Made by a program: the position numbers and the translations under genes
Part shown: positions 16,779 to 25,413 of the stretch, piece after piece
Position numbering within the stretch: the first letter of the stretch is position 1
Layout of the letters: every line of letters begins with the position of its first letter
Assembly: GCF_024637875.1 (NCBI RefSeq)
Contig: NZ_CP102451.1
Span: 1,429,001 to 1,493,000 of the forward strand
DNA from: Vagococcus luciliae
GTDB taxonomy: Bacteria > Bacillota > Bacilli > Lactobacillales > Vagococcaceae
Reading direction: 5' to 3'
DNA: 64,000 nucleotides
Notes under the pieces: generated by a model
Databases searched by the model: none
What the model was told of the DNA's origin: nothing
The model's input: the letters and a program-made list of their open reading frames with translations, nothing else

Positions 16779-17111
16779 GTATTATCACATCCTAAGAGTT
16801 TTTTAGATTATATCATGTTTATAAGAGGGATATATAAAATAACAAGAAAAATTTTTTTACTATATGTTAATTAGACATATTAATTTTTTCTCTCTCTTTT
16901 TTTGTTGATATGAGTAATTTTTACTTTAATAACCGAATGAGTAACGTTGTAAAAGCGTTATTAAAACATAATGTTCGTTTTATAACCGAACCTTTTAAGG
17001 TATAAATCTTATATATGTTAAACTTTACATATTTTTTACAAAAAATTTACAATTCAAACTTATACTTTAATTAGTCAGTAAAATAACTGATGATGAAAAG
17101 GAGAGAAAAAA
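16779..17111. other. 333-base upstream region of the WxL locus
   Basis: No gene is seen. It holds a poor cre-like sequence (TGTAAAAGCGTTATTA, 16949-16964), an inverted pair GTTCG/CGAAC spanning GTTCGTTTTATAACCGAAC (16973-16991), a second ATAACCGAA copy near 16929, and a -10-like TATACT near 17060. These suggest regulated expression of the surface locus, but no single site is certain. Confidence 0.35.
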
Positions 17112-19439
17112 ATGAAAAAGTCTAGGTTCACCTCGCGTTTGTTGGTAGTTTTTGCAAGCGCAATGTTATTTTCTGTTTCTGTTGGAGCAGAAACAGCACT
17201 GGACAAAGCACCAGAGATAAATGCTTCAAGTGTAACAGTTAATAACAAAAAAGTGTTATTTGATAACACGCATGGCCAAACAGCTGGAGCAGCTGACTGG
17301 GTTATAGATGGAGCATTTTCAGATTTTGCAAACGCTTTATCAGAAAAAGGGTATTTTGTGAAAGAGTTAAGAAAAACAACACCTATTACTCTAGATGATT
17401 TAAAAGAGTATGATGTGTTTGTTTTACCTGAGGCAAACATTCCATATAAAATCGGTGAACAACAAGCTATTGCAGATTATGTTAGCCAAGGTGGAGCTGT
17501 TTTTTATATAGCCGATCATTATAATGCAGATCGAAATAAAAATCGTATTGATTCAAGCGAAGCGTTTAATGGGTATCGACGTGGTGCTTATCAAGATATG
17601 ACAAAAGACATGACAACTGAAGAAAAAAATTCAGAAGTGATGAAAGACGTTAAAAGCAGTGATTGGCTAAGCGATACATTTGGTATTCGTTTTAGATACA
17701 ATGCACTAGACAATATTAATAATAAAACACAAGAATGGATTATCGAAGACGCATTTGGTATTACAGAAGGTGTAAAAAAAGTAGGGCTTCATGCTGGAAG
17801 TACTTTAGCAATCACTGATAACACTCGTGCCAAAGGATTGATTTATCCGCCAAAAGGATTAACAAGTGCCAATAAATGGGGGCATGCTGTTGATGAAGGT
17901 GTTTACAACAATGGAGGGATTGAAGAAGGCCCTTATGTTGCCATTAGTAAACGCGGGAATGGTAAAGCTGCCTTTTTAGGTGACACCTCTTTAGTTGAAG
18001 ATGCATCGCCTAAATATTTAAGAGAAGAAAATGGAAAATCGAAAAAAACATATGATGGTTTTAAAGAAGCCGATGATGCAAAGATTTTGATGCAATTAGT
18101 CGACTGGTTATCAAAACAAGAAACGTATAAAACATTTACAGAAAGTGGCACAGTATTATCTGAAATCACCAAAATCCATGATTATGAAGTACCAGAAAAT
18201 ACAACAGAACCACAAGATGAGCCATGGGCAGCACCACAAGCTAATTATAAATGGTTTGATTCTAAAACATTTGCACCAGGGAGTTTTGGTTCGGCTGAAA
18301 AAGCACAAGCACAACCGTCGACATCAGTTGTCTTTGCTGACAAACCAGTAGCAAATAAATTAAATAAAGCAACGATTAAGATGGAAGGGTTAAAACCAAA
18401 TTCAGTCGTATCTGATTATCAATTTGGCGTCTACACTCCAACTGCTCAAAATGGATTTGAACTTGGAAATCAAGTTGCGAAAACAAAAGTTGCTGATAAA
18501 GCATTAAGCGAAAAAATAGGTTATTCTGAAAAATTCTCTGTATCTGCTGATGATAAAGGTATTGCTAGTATAGAAGTTGAGTATTTAGTTGAGTTTGAAG
18601 GAGAGTATAACTTCCGAGTGAAACTTGGTAAAAATAATGTGTTAACACAAAGTATCACTATTTTAAATGACACAACAGAAGTACCAGCACCTCAACCAGA
18701 GGAAGAGAATAAAACATTAGACTATAGTGTCATTGGGCAAATTCAGTTTAAAAAATCAGATGATGCCGTAAAACCAGTGGACCCTGAAAACCCAAATGAA
18801 CCACAAACACCACTTAATCCTGATGGGACTGAAACTAAACCAGGTACTGGTGGATTATTATCTGTTGATTATGCATCAAGCTTTTCTTTTGGCCAACCAA
18901 CGATTGAGCCGACATTAAAAAACTATGGGGCATTTGCTCAACGGTTTAAAGGAACGGATGCTTTACGTGGAAACTATGTTCAAGTAACAGATAAACGCGG
19001 GACACAATCAGGATGGGTATTACAGATTGTACAAGATAATCAGTTTAAATCATCAACAAATGATGAATTGACTGGAGCAAAGTTAACTTTAGGAAATGGT
19101 CAATTGAATTCACCAAATATGTTGCAAGATGGTTATGACGTGAAAACAATACCACAACATTTAGCGCATCCATTAAAAGCGACTGATGCCACTTTATCTG
19201 GGGGATTAGAATTAATTCCAGGACAAAGTCAAATTATTTTAAAAGCAAATAAAGGTCAAGGAATGGGAACGTGGGTATTGTCTTATGGTCAAAGTAAAGA
19301 CAATAATATAGGCCAATTAAACGCAAATGATGCTAGTCAATCATCTGTTATTTTAACTGTTCCAAGTACGGCAAATCCAAAAGAAACAGTGTATCAATCA
19401 AATATTACTTATAAATTATCAATGGTTCCAACACCATAA
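17112..19439 (+). CDS. WxL-domain surface protein with an amidotransferase-like N-terminal domain
   Basis: A 775-residue secreted protein. A signal peptide (1-26, ending SVSVGA) is followed by a Rossmann-like, class I glutamine-amidotransferase-like domain (about 38-320), with FDNTHGQTAGAADWVIDG, YDVFVLPEANIPY and GGAVFYIADHY. The usual catalytic cysteine is not visible there. Beta-rich modules follow, then a Pro/Asn linker (about 555-580) and a C-terminal WxL domain (about 580-775) with WVL motifs near 635 and 720. WxL domains bind peptidoglycan non-covalently in Gram-positive bacteria. The next gene encodes its usual partner (DUF916/DUF3324). The ATG follows AAAGGAGAG. Confidence 0.85.
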   Translation: MKKSRFTSRLLVVFASAMLFSVSVGAETALDKAPEINASSVTVNNKKVLFDNTHGQTAGAADWVIDGAFSDFANALSEKGYFVKELRKTTPITLDDLKEYDVFVLPEANIPYKIGEQQAIADYVSQGGAVFYIADHYNADRNKNRIDSSEAFNGYRRGAYQDMTKDMTTEEKNSEVMKDVKSSDWLSDTFGIRFRYNALDNINNKTQEWIIEDAFGITEGVKKVGLHAGSTLAITDNTRAKGLIYPPKGLTSANKWGHAVDEGVYNNGGIEEGPYVAISKRGNGKAAFLGDTSLVEDASPKYLREENGKSKKTYDGFKEADDAKILMQLVDWLSKQETYKTFTESGTVLSEITKIHDYEVPENTTEPQDEPWAAPQANYKWFDSKTFAPGSFGSAEKAQAQPSTSVVFADKPVANKLNKATIKMEGLKPNSVVSDYQFGVYTPTAQNGFELGNQVAKTKVADKALSEKIGYSEKFSVSADDKGIASIEVEYLVEFEGEYNFRVKLGKNNVLTQSITILNDTTEVPAPQPEEENKTLDYSVIGQIQFKKSDDAVKPVDPENPNEPQTPLNPDGTETKPGTGGLLSVDYASSFSFGQPTIEPTLKNYGAFAQRFKGTDALRGNYVQVTDKRGTQSGWVLQIVQDNQFKSSTNDELTGAKLTLGNGQLNSPNMLQDGYDVKTIPQHLAHPLKATDATLSGGLELIPGQSQIILKANKGQGMGTWVLSYGQSKDNNIGQLNANDASQSSVILTVPSTANPKETVYQSNITYKLSMVPTP

Positions 19440-19451
19440 GGTCAAATGTTA

Positions 19452-19488
19452 GTCGATAGACTAGAAAAACACTAGTCTGTCGATTTTT
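19452..19488 (+). terminator. Hairpin between the WxL gene and its DUF916 partner
   Basis: TCGATAGACTAG pairs with CTAGTCTGTCGA around an 8-base loop, with a short TTTTTA tail. The T-run is weak, so partial read-through into the partner gene is likely. Confidence 0.65.
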
Positions 19489-19514
19489 ATGTTTATTAAT
19501 TAAGGAGAATGAAG

Positions 19515-20570
19515 ATGAAAAATGTACGAAAAATTGGTTATATAATGGTATTATTTGTTTTGATAAATATGTCGTTTTCAATTGTAACATACGCCAATCA
19601 AGTCGGATTTTCAGTAGCACCAGTATTACCGTCTAATCAGATTGATAAAGAAAGTGGGTATTTTCATATTCAATTAAAAGCAGGAAATAAGCAACAATTA
19701 AGCGTTGAATTGAAAAATCATACAGAGAAAGAAATGGTCTTAAAAACATCAGTTGCAAGTGCAACGACGAATATCAATGGCGTGATTGATTATAGTCCAA
19801 CAAAAAATAAAGTTGACGAGACATTACCGATAAATTTATCAAAGCAAATAACAGTAGATAAAGCAATTACTTTATCCCCTAAAGAAGAAAAAATAGTGTC
19901 AGTTAAAGTGAGCATGCCAAATAAAGATATTCCAGGAGTTATAGCTAGTGGTATCTCTTTTGAAGAAGAGGGGAATGTTAAATCGAGTCAATTATCTAGT
20001 CAAACAACGGTTAATAATAAGTTTTCTTATGTACTAGCGTTGTTAATGCAACAGTCAGCCAGTATCGAGACACAACCTGAGTTAAAGTTAGGAAAAGTTA
20101 AAGCGATGGAACTGAATACTAAAACAAGTGTATCAGCACCTATTAGAAATTTATCTTCAGCTTATTTAAATCAGGTAACGATTAAGAGTACGTTAACAAA
20201 AAAAGGAAGTAGCGAGCCTTATTATGAATATAAAAAAGAACAAATGCAGATTGCCCCTAATTCTATTTTTGAGTTTCCGACCTTTTTAAATGGTAAGAAA
20301 TTAGAAGATGGAGAGTATCTTTATAAAGCAGTGGTTAGTGGGGTGACAGGAGAATTAAATAAAGAAGAGCAAGAACAATTAGAATGGGTTTTAACAGATA
20401 CGATAAATATTGACCGAAAACAAGCTAAGGAACTAAATGAATTAGATGATTTAGTCACCGATAAAAACGTCGGACTAAATAAGTGGTTAGTTTTAGCAGT
20501 TGGTTTAAATGTCCTTCTAGTATTAGCGTTTGTTAGTTATTTTTTGTTTGTTAAGCAAAGAAATAAGTAA
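19515..20570 (+). CDS. DUF916/DUF3324 WxL-interacting membrane protein
   Basis: A 351-residue surface protein. A signal peptide (ending VTYA) is followed by a DUF916 domain (about 30-150, with VAPVLPSNQ and SGYFHIQL), a DUF3324 domain (about 165-310) and a C-terminal transmembrane anchor (about 320-345) ending in KQRNK. In other Lactobacillales these proteins (WxLIP) bind peptidoglycan and partner WxL proteins. It is directly downstream of the WxL gene. The ATG at 19515 is better spaced from AAGGAG than the ATG at 19509. Confidence 0.9.
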   Translation: MKNVRKIGYIMVLFVLINMSFSIVTYANQVGFSVAPVLPSNQIDKESGYFHIQLKAGNKQQLSVELKNHTEKEMVLKTSVASATTNINGVIDYSPTKNKVDETLPINLSKQITVDKAITLSPKEEKIVSVKVSMPNKDIPGVIASGISFEEEGNVKSSQLSSQTTVNNKFSYVLALLMQQSASIETQPELKLGKVKAMELNTKTSVSAPIRNLSSAYLNQVTIKSTLTKKGSSEPYYEYKKEQMQIAPNSIFEFPTFLNGKKLEDGEYLYKAVVSGVTGELNKEEQEQLEWVLTDTINIDRKQAKELNELDDLVTDKNVGLNKWLVLAVGLNVLLVLAFVSYFLFVKQRNK

Positions 20571-20647
20571 ATCAGACTAATTTTTTTGAAATTTAATTAT
20601 TTTATGGTAGGATACCAACAGTAAAATAATCTGATAGGAGAGTAAAC

Positions 20648-21010
20648 ATGAGATTATGGCATGAAGTATTAATACCTAAGTTACCAAGGCAACAACTACT
20701 AGGTCAGCATAGAGAGTGTTGTGCGCTAAGAGGTAAAGGGTGGGGAAAACCACATTCAACTGTTAATTATGTGTTTGATCATAGTCCGTATAAATTAGTG
20801 CAATACCATTGGTTGATTATGAACGAGATGGAAAACAGAGGTTATAAACCTGATACACTTTGGAAAAATCCTTTATATAGGGGGAAAGCAATCGATGCTT
20901 ATACAGAGTTACCAGAGATACCGATAGAAACTCCAATTTATCCAGAACATCATGATGACTATTTAAAAGAATGTTTAGATAACTTGGCTGAAAAAGACAT
21001 TTACTTATAA
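20648..21010 (+). CDS. TIGR02328 family protein, pyrimidine-dimer glycosylase-like
   Basis: A 120-residue protein that begins MRLWHEVLIPKLPRQQLLGQ, followed by RECCALRGKGWGK, the conserved blocks of the TIGR02328 family. This is related to the T4 endonuclease V (DenV) superfamily of pyrimidine-dimer DNA glycosylases. In DenV the N-terminal threonine is catalytic; here the second residue is arginine, so that chemistry is doubtful. It is preceded by AGGAGAG and ends at a bidirectional hairpin facing rodA. DNA repair activity is not shown. Confidence 0.75.
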   Translation: MRLWHEVLIPKLPRQQLLGQHRECCALRGKGWGKPHSTVNYVFDHSPYKLVQYHWLIMNEMENRGYKPDTLWKNPLYRGKAIDAYTELPEIPIETPIYPEHHDDYLKECLDNLAEKDIYL

Positions 21011-21050
21011 AAAAACAATCAAATGCACATGACGGCATTTGATTGTTTTT
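21010..21050. terminator. Bidirectional terminator between the TIGR02328 gene and rodA
   Basis: AAACAATCAAATGC pairs with GCATTTGATTGTTT, flanked by A- and T-runs, and serves both convergent genes. Confidence 0.88.
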
Positions 21051-22201
21051 TATGCTTTAGAATCCATTCCAAAAATTAAACCAAGAGCTAACATCGTTGA
21101 AATTAAAGCTGTTCCTCCTTGACTTAAGAAAGGAAGAGGAATACCTGTTAATGGTAACAAACCAATTGAGGCTCCGATGTTTTCGAATGTTTGGAAAACC
21201 AACATAAAGACTATTCCAACACAGATGTAAATATTAAAGGTAGAATTACTTTTAATGCCGGTATAGAAAATTTGGAAAAATAGATAAAAGTAAAGTAAAA
21301 TGACAGCTGTTGCACCGACAAAGCCATATGCTTCACCTACAAAAGTGAAAATCATGTCAGACTCTCTAACTGGCACATAAACTTGTACCCCGGTTGTTCC
21401 AGTCCCAAACAATCCACCAGACCCAATAGCTAAGAGTCCTTGAACTTGCTGGTAAGCAATAGAGGTTGCATACTCAAAAGGATTAACCCAAGCTCTAATG
21501 CGATTTAATTGGTATTCTTTAAAATGTAGAGAGGAAAGTATTGATTGACCAAAATCAGTAAACACCAAGAAAATAAGTGTTCCACCTAAAACAGTAGCAA
21601 TACCACCCAGAACAGCCACAATTCGCCAGTTAATACCTGATGCCACAATAAGTGCGCCAAGAACACAAATGAATACTAAACTTGTTCCAAAATCCTTTTG
21701 CACAAACATTAAAAAGAATAAAGGGAGAGAATACAAGGCTAATTTTTTTACCATATCCAAATCAGTATGAATATCTTTTTCAGGTACTCTCTTATTGTAT
21801 TTTACAAGTTCTTTAGATATAAAGAGAATGTAAGCTGTTTTAGCAATTTCAGATGGTTGAAATTGAAAGCCAAAAATGTCTAACCAACGTTTTGTGTTGG
21901 TTAACTCGTACATGTGAGGATCATAAAAAAAATATAAAGACCCCATCAATAATAATGAGAAAACATAAAACCATGGGACAGCTTTCCAAATGATATCACG
22001 TTTGATATATTTCACTCCAAACATTAAAGCTGTTCCTAATAATACAAAAGTTAATTGTTTTAAAGCTTGTTTAGTGGGATCGTTTTGGTCATAGTACGCG
22101 ACCCAATATTGTAGCCAAACACTCAAAATAAGCATTAAAAATATTGGCAATAATAACGCGTAGTTAAAATTATTTTGTTGTTGATATTCTTGTCGTTTCA
22201 T
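21050..22201 (-). CDS. rodA: Rod-shape/cell-division SEDS protein (RodA-like)
   Basis: A 383-residue SEDS-family glycosyltransferase with about ten transmembrane helices that polymerises lipid II during wall growth. Motifs include KRWLDIFGFQFQPSEIAK, the catalytic-loop VQKDFGTSLVF and the C-terminal GIPLPFLSQGGTAL. This matches RodA of Lactobacillales better than FtsW by length and by the RAWVNPFEYATSIAYQQVQG segment. The ATG is at 22201. It is alone on the minus strand. RodA or FtsW paralogue identity is the only doubt. Confidence 0.88.
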   Translation of the reverse strand: MKRQEYQQQNNFNYALLLPIFLMLILSVWLQYWVAYYDQNDPTKQALKQLTFVLLGTALMFGVKYIKRDIIWKAVPWFYVFSLLLMGSLYFFYDPHMYELTNTKRWLDIFGFQFQPSEIAKTAYILFISKELVKYNKRVPEKDIHTDLDMVKKLALYSLPLFFLMFVQKDFGTSLVFICVLGALIVASGINWRIVAVLGGIATVLGGTLIFLVFTDFGQSILSSLHFKEYQLNRIRAWVNPFEYATSIAYQQVQGLLAIGSGGLFGTGTTGVQVYVPVRESDMIFTFVGEAYGFVGATAVILLYFYLFFQIFYTGIKSNSTFNIYICVGIVFMLVFQTFENIGASIGLLPLTGIPLPFLSQGGTALISTMLALGLIFGMDSKA

Positions 22202-22450
22202 GCCGTCATCTTATCCTTTATTTAGTTATATTAATTAAAAATTTTAAGTCCATACTTTTAATAAGCTACCACTTTTATTGATAATAGTATATAGTAATAA
22301 TGAAATTAAATGAATTTTTAATCTTTTTTCTTACTTATGTTTAAATTTAGAAAATTTTATATTGTTATTTTTGATAGTCAAGACGAATCAATAGACAATA
22401 AAAATAGAAAAGGTTAAAGTATGAGTAGAAAACTATAGGGGGTATTAATT

Positions 22451-23368
22451 ATGTATGATGTAATTATTATAGGGGCAGGACCTGGAGGGATGACATCAGC
22501 TTTATATGCTTCTCGTTCTGGATTATCTGTATTAGTAATCGAACGAGGTGCACCAGGTGGACAGCTAATGAATACAGATGAGGTAGAAAATTATCCTGGA
22601 TTTAATCTTATTTCCGGTCCTGATTTAGCCCTTAAAATGTATGAAAATTCTACTAACTTTGGCGCAGAACATGTCTATGGAAATGTTGTTAGCATTGAAG
22701 ACCATGGAGCTATTAAAAAAGTAGTTTGTGATGATGAAACGTATGAAGGTAAAACAGTGATTATCGCTTCAGGAAGTGAACATCGTAAAATCAATATCCC
22801 TGGTGAAGAAAAATACGCTGGACGGGGTGTGTCTTATTGCGCAGTTTGTGATGGGGCATTCTTTAGAGACCGTCATTTAGTAGTGATTGGAGGAGGAGAC
22901 TCAGCGATTGAAGAAGGCATGTACTTAACTCAGTTTGCAAGTAAAGTAACCATTGTTCATAGAAGAGATGAATTAAGAGCGCAAAAAATACTACAAGATC
23001 GTGCATTTAAAAATGAAAAAATTGAATTTATGTGGAATAAAGTTCCAATTGAGATAAACGGAAATGATATGAGTGTGCAATCAATTAAATTAGAGGATAC
23101 TAAAACAGGTGAAGTAGAAGACTTATTAGCGGATGGTGTATTTATTTATATTGGATTAGATCCGTTGACTAATTTTGTTAAAGATTTAGGTATTACAAAT
23201 GCTCATGGATGGATTGAAACAGACAATCATATGGCAACTAACATTCCAGGTATTTACGCAATTGGAGATGTTAGAGAAACCGTTTTGAGACAAATTGCGA
23301 CAGCTGTTGGAGATGGTAGTATCGCTGGACAAGAAGTTTATAATTATTTAAGTAGCTTAGATGATTAA
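22451..23368 (+). CDS. trxB: Thioredoxin-disulfide reductase
   Basis: A 305-residue flavoprotein that uses NADPH to reduce thioredoxin. FAD binding is seen at IIGAGPGGMTSALYASRSG and the C-terminal GIYAIGDVRE, NADPH binding at VVIGGGDSAIEEG, and the redox pair in SYCAVCDGAFF. The GQLMNTDEVENYPGF region is typical. The ATG at 22451 follows AGGGGGT. The 249-base upstream gap contains only AT-rich sequence and a five-codon ATG frame at 22421 that I do not call. It ends at a strong hairpin. Confidence 0.95.
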   Translation: MYDVIIIGAGPGGMTSALYASRSGLSVLVIERGAPGGQLMNTDEVENYPGFNLISGPDLALKMYENSTNFGAEHVYGNVVSIEDHGAIKKVVCDDETYEGKTVIIASGSEHRKINIPGEEKYAGRGVSYCAVCDGAFFRDRHLVVIGGGDSAIEEGMYLTQFASKVTIVHRRDELRAQKILQDRAFKNEKIEFMWNKVPIEINGNDMSVQSIKLEDTKTGEVEDLLADGVFIYIGLDPLTNFVKDLGITNAHGWIETDNHMATNIPGIYAIGDVRETVLRQIATAVGDGSIAGQEVYNYLSSLDD

Positions 23369-23395
23369 TAGAGCACATATTAAAAAATAATAGGT

Positions 23396-23452
23396 AAACC
23401 TTTTGGTGCAAAAAACTATCTTTATTTATTTTGCATTAAAAGGTTTTTTATT
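23396..23452 (+). terminator. Terminator after trxB
   Basis: AAACCTTTTGGTGCAAAA pairs with TTTTGCATTAAAAGGTTT (two G-U pairs), followed by TTTTATTT. Confidence 0.85.
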
Positions 23453-23528
23453 TCAATTTTGATTCTTTAAATAATGGTTTATATTCCTATAGTTTTTTGT
23501 AAATTTCACACATTTTCATGAAAACATC

Positions 23529-23567
23529 TATAAAACGCTTGCAAAATCAATGTTTTTCTGATAATCT
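23529..23567 (+). promoter_or_regulatory. ccpA promoter with an overlapping cre-like site
   Basis: TTGCAA (23539-23544) and TAATCT (23562-23567) are 17 bases apart. A cre-like sequence TATAAAACGCTTGCA (23529-23543) overlaps the -35, fitting autoregulation by CcpA. Confidence 0.55.
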
Positions 23568-23615
23568 ATGTGTGACTTACAATTGACAGTATAATGAATT
23601 AAAGGAGAACATAAT

Positions 23616-24617
23616 ATGGAAAAACAGACTATTACAATTTATGATGTTGCAAGGGAAGCAGCAGTTTCTATGGCAACTGTATCACGTGTTGTTAATGGAA
23701 ACCCAAACGTAAAGCCTGCCACTAGAAAAAAAGTATTAGAGGTAATCGAAAGATTGGATTATCGTCCAAATGCAGTGGCAAGAGGGTTAGCAAGTAAAAA
23801 AACAACAACAGTTGGAGTGATTATTCCAGACGTAAGTAATGCTTATTTTGCTTCGTTAGCTCGAGGAATTGATGATGTGGCAACAATGTATAAATATAAT
23901 ATTATCTTAGCAAACTCTGATGGAAACGATGTGAAAGAAGTAAATGTATTAAATACATTACTTGCCAAACAAGTAGATGGTATTATTTTTATGGGACATC
24001 ATTTAACTGAACAAATTAGAGGGGAGTTTTCTCGTTCTAAAACACCAGTTGTGTTAGCAGGATCAATCGATCCAGATAATCAAGTGGGTTCAGTAAACAT
24101 TGATTATGAAGCGGCGACAAAAGATGCAACAAACCAATTGATTAAATCAGGAAATAAAAAAGTAGCGTTTATTTCAGGTTCTTTATTAGATCCTATAAAT
24201 GGTATTCAACGTTTGAAAGGTTATAAAGAGGCTCTAAAAGAAAATAATCTAGATTTTAATGAAGGATTAGTATTTGAAGCAGAATATAATTACAAAGCTG
24301 GTCTTGCTTTGCACGATCGCGTTATTAATAGTGGTGCAACAGCAGCAGTTGTCGCAGATGATGAGTTAGCTGTTGGGTTGTTAAATAGTCTAACTGATAA
24401 TGGTGTAAAAGTACCGGAAGAGTTTGAAATTATTACAAGTAATAATTCATTATTTTCTGACATTGCGCGACCAAGTGTGACAAGTATTTCTCAACCATTA
24501 TACGATATTGGAGCTGTATCAATGCGTTTGTTGACTAAACTAATGAATAAAGAAGAAATTGATGAAAAAGATATCGTCTTACCTTATGGATTGATAAAAA
24601 AACAATCAACAAAATAA
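23616..24617 (+). CDS. ccpA: Catabolite control protein A
   Basis: A 333-residue LacI/GalR-family regulator. The DNA-binding domain TIYDVAREAAVSMATVSRVV is at the N-terminus, with the hinge helix YRPNAVARGLASKKT near residues 48-62. The core domain follows (about 62-333), including VGVIIPDVSNAYFASLARGI, where CcpA binds HPr-Ser-P and effectors. These sequences are CcpA-specific rather than generic LacI. It represses or activates carbon metabolism genes through cre sites; cre-like sites are present before it and before the GH85 gene. AAAGGAG precedes the ATG. It ends at a perfect bidirectional hairpin. Confidence 0.95.
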   Translation: MEKQTITIYDVAREAAVSMATVSRVVNGNPNVKPATRKKVLEVIERLDYRPNAVARGLASKKTTTVGVIIPDVSNAYFASLARGIDDVATMYKYNIILANSDGNDVKEVNVLNTLLAKQVDGIIFMGHHLTEQIRGEFSRSKTPVVLAGSIDPDNQVGSVNIDYEAATKDATNQLIKSGNKKVAFISGSLLDPINGIQRLKGYKEALKENNLDFNEGLVFEAEYNYKAGLALHDRVINSGATAAVVADDELAVGLLNSLTDNGVKVPEEFEIITSNNSLFSDIARPSVTSISQPLYDIGAVSMRLLTKLMNKEEIDEKDIVLPYGLIKKQSTK

Positions 24618-24655
24618 AAAAAGTCATTGCTTGATTCAAGCAATGACTTTTTTAT
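24616..24655. terminator. Bidirectional terminator between ccpA and the PAQR gene
   Basis: AAAAAAGTCATTGCTTG pairs with CAAGCAATGACTTTTTT around a 4-base region, with A/T-runs on both sides. Confidence 0.9.
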
Positions 24656-25296
24656 GTATAAAGATAAACTGAAAAGAAAATAAAGACCGCTCCAGCTAAT
24701 ACAAATAAGTGCCAAATAACATGCATATATTTTAAATGTTGTCTACTATAGAAAAAAGTTCCAGCTGTATAAGATACCCCACCCAGTACTAATAAAAGTA
24801 AACCGTTAAAACCAAGCCCTTCGTATAATGGTTTTATCGCAATGACGCATAACCAACCCATCAATATATAGAGAAAATAATCAGCTTTTCCTCTTTTTTG
24901 AAGAAAAATGGATTTGTACACAATTCCTGAAATAGCAAGCAACCAAATGATAATAAACATAGTCCAACCTAATTTTCCCCCGATTGTGACTAAACTATAG
25001 GGTGTATAACTACCAGCAATGAGTAAATAAATAGAACTGTGATCAAATACTTGAAAAACTTTTCTAGCTTTAGTAAAAATTAAACTATGAAATAAGGTAG
25101 AAAATAAAAATAAAAGAATCATCGAAGCGCCAAATATTGAGTAGGAAACAATACGAATAGGCGAGTGCAATTGGGATCCTTTAATAATGAGTAGTACTAA
25201 ACCGGCAATGCTTAATCCGGTTCCAATACCATGAGTAATAGCATTGAAGACTTCATTTACAATAAGATATTTTTTTGAATAAGTTGGATTGTGCAT
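24652..25296 (-). CDS. Hemolysin III family (PAQR/TrhA-like) membrane protein
   Basis: A 214-residue protein with seven hydrophobic helices and the PAQR metal-binding pattern: an early NAITHGIGTG, then LFSTLFHSL and DHSSIYLLIAGSYTP, and a late H-x-x-x-H (KYMHVIWHLFVLAGA). Bacterial members such as TrhA/YqfA are linked to membrane fluidity control rather than true haemolysis. It is convergent with ccpA. The start ATG at 25296 follows AAAGGACG. Molecular function is inferred from the family. Confidence 0.9.
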   Translation of the reverse strand: MHNPTYSKKYLIVNEVFNAITHGIGTGLSIAGLVLLIIKGSQLHSPIRIVSYSIFGASMILLFLFSTLFHSLIFTKARKVFQVFDHSSIYLLIAGSYTPYSLVTIGGKLGWTMFIIIWLLAISGIVYKSIFLQKRGKADYFLYILMGWLCVIAIKPLYEGLGFNGLLLLVLGGVSYTAGTFFYSRQHLKYMHVIWHLFVLAGAVFIFFSVYLYT

Positions 25297-25413
25297 GATG
25301 TATACGTCCTTTCGTTTTTTAGTGAAAAATATTTTTTTTTCTGTTATACTAAATAAACAGAAAGATTAATTAAATTGTACATGAATATTGTTGGTTTTGA
25401 AAGAGGTTTGATG

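Noticed and set aside
22355-22369. CodY-box-like sequence upstream of trxB
   Set aside because: Only about 11 of 15 positions match in very AT-rich DNA; chance is likely.
22421-22438. Five-codon ATG frame just before trxB
   Set aside because: Too short and without a ribosome site or hairpin to support a leader peptide.
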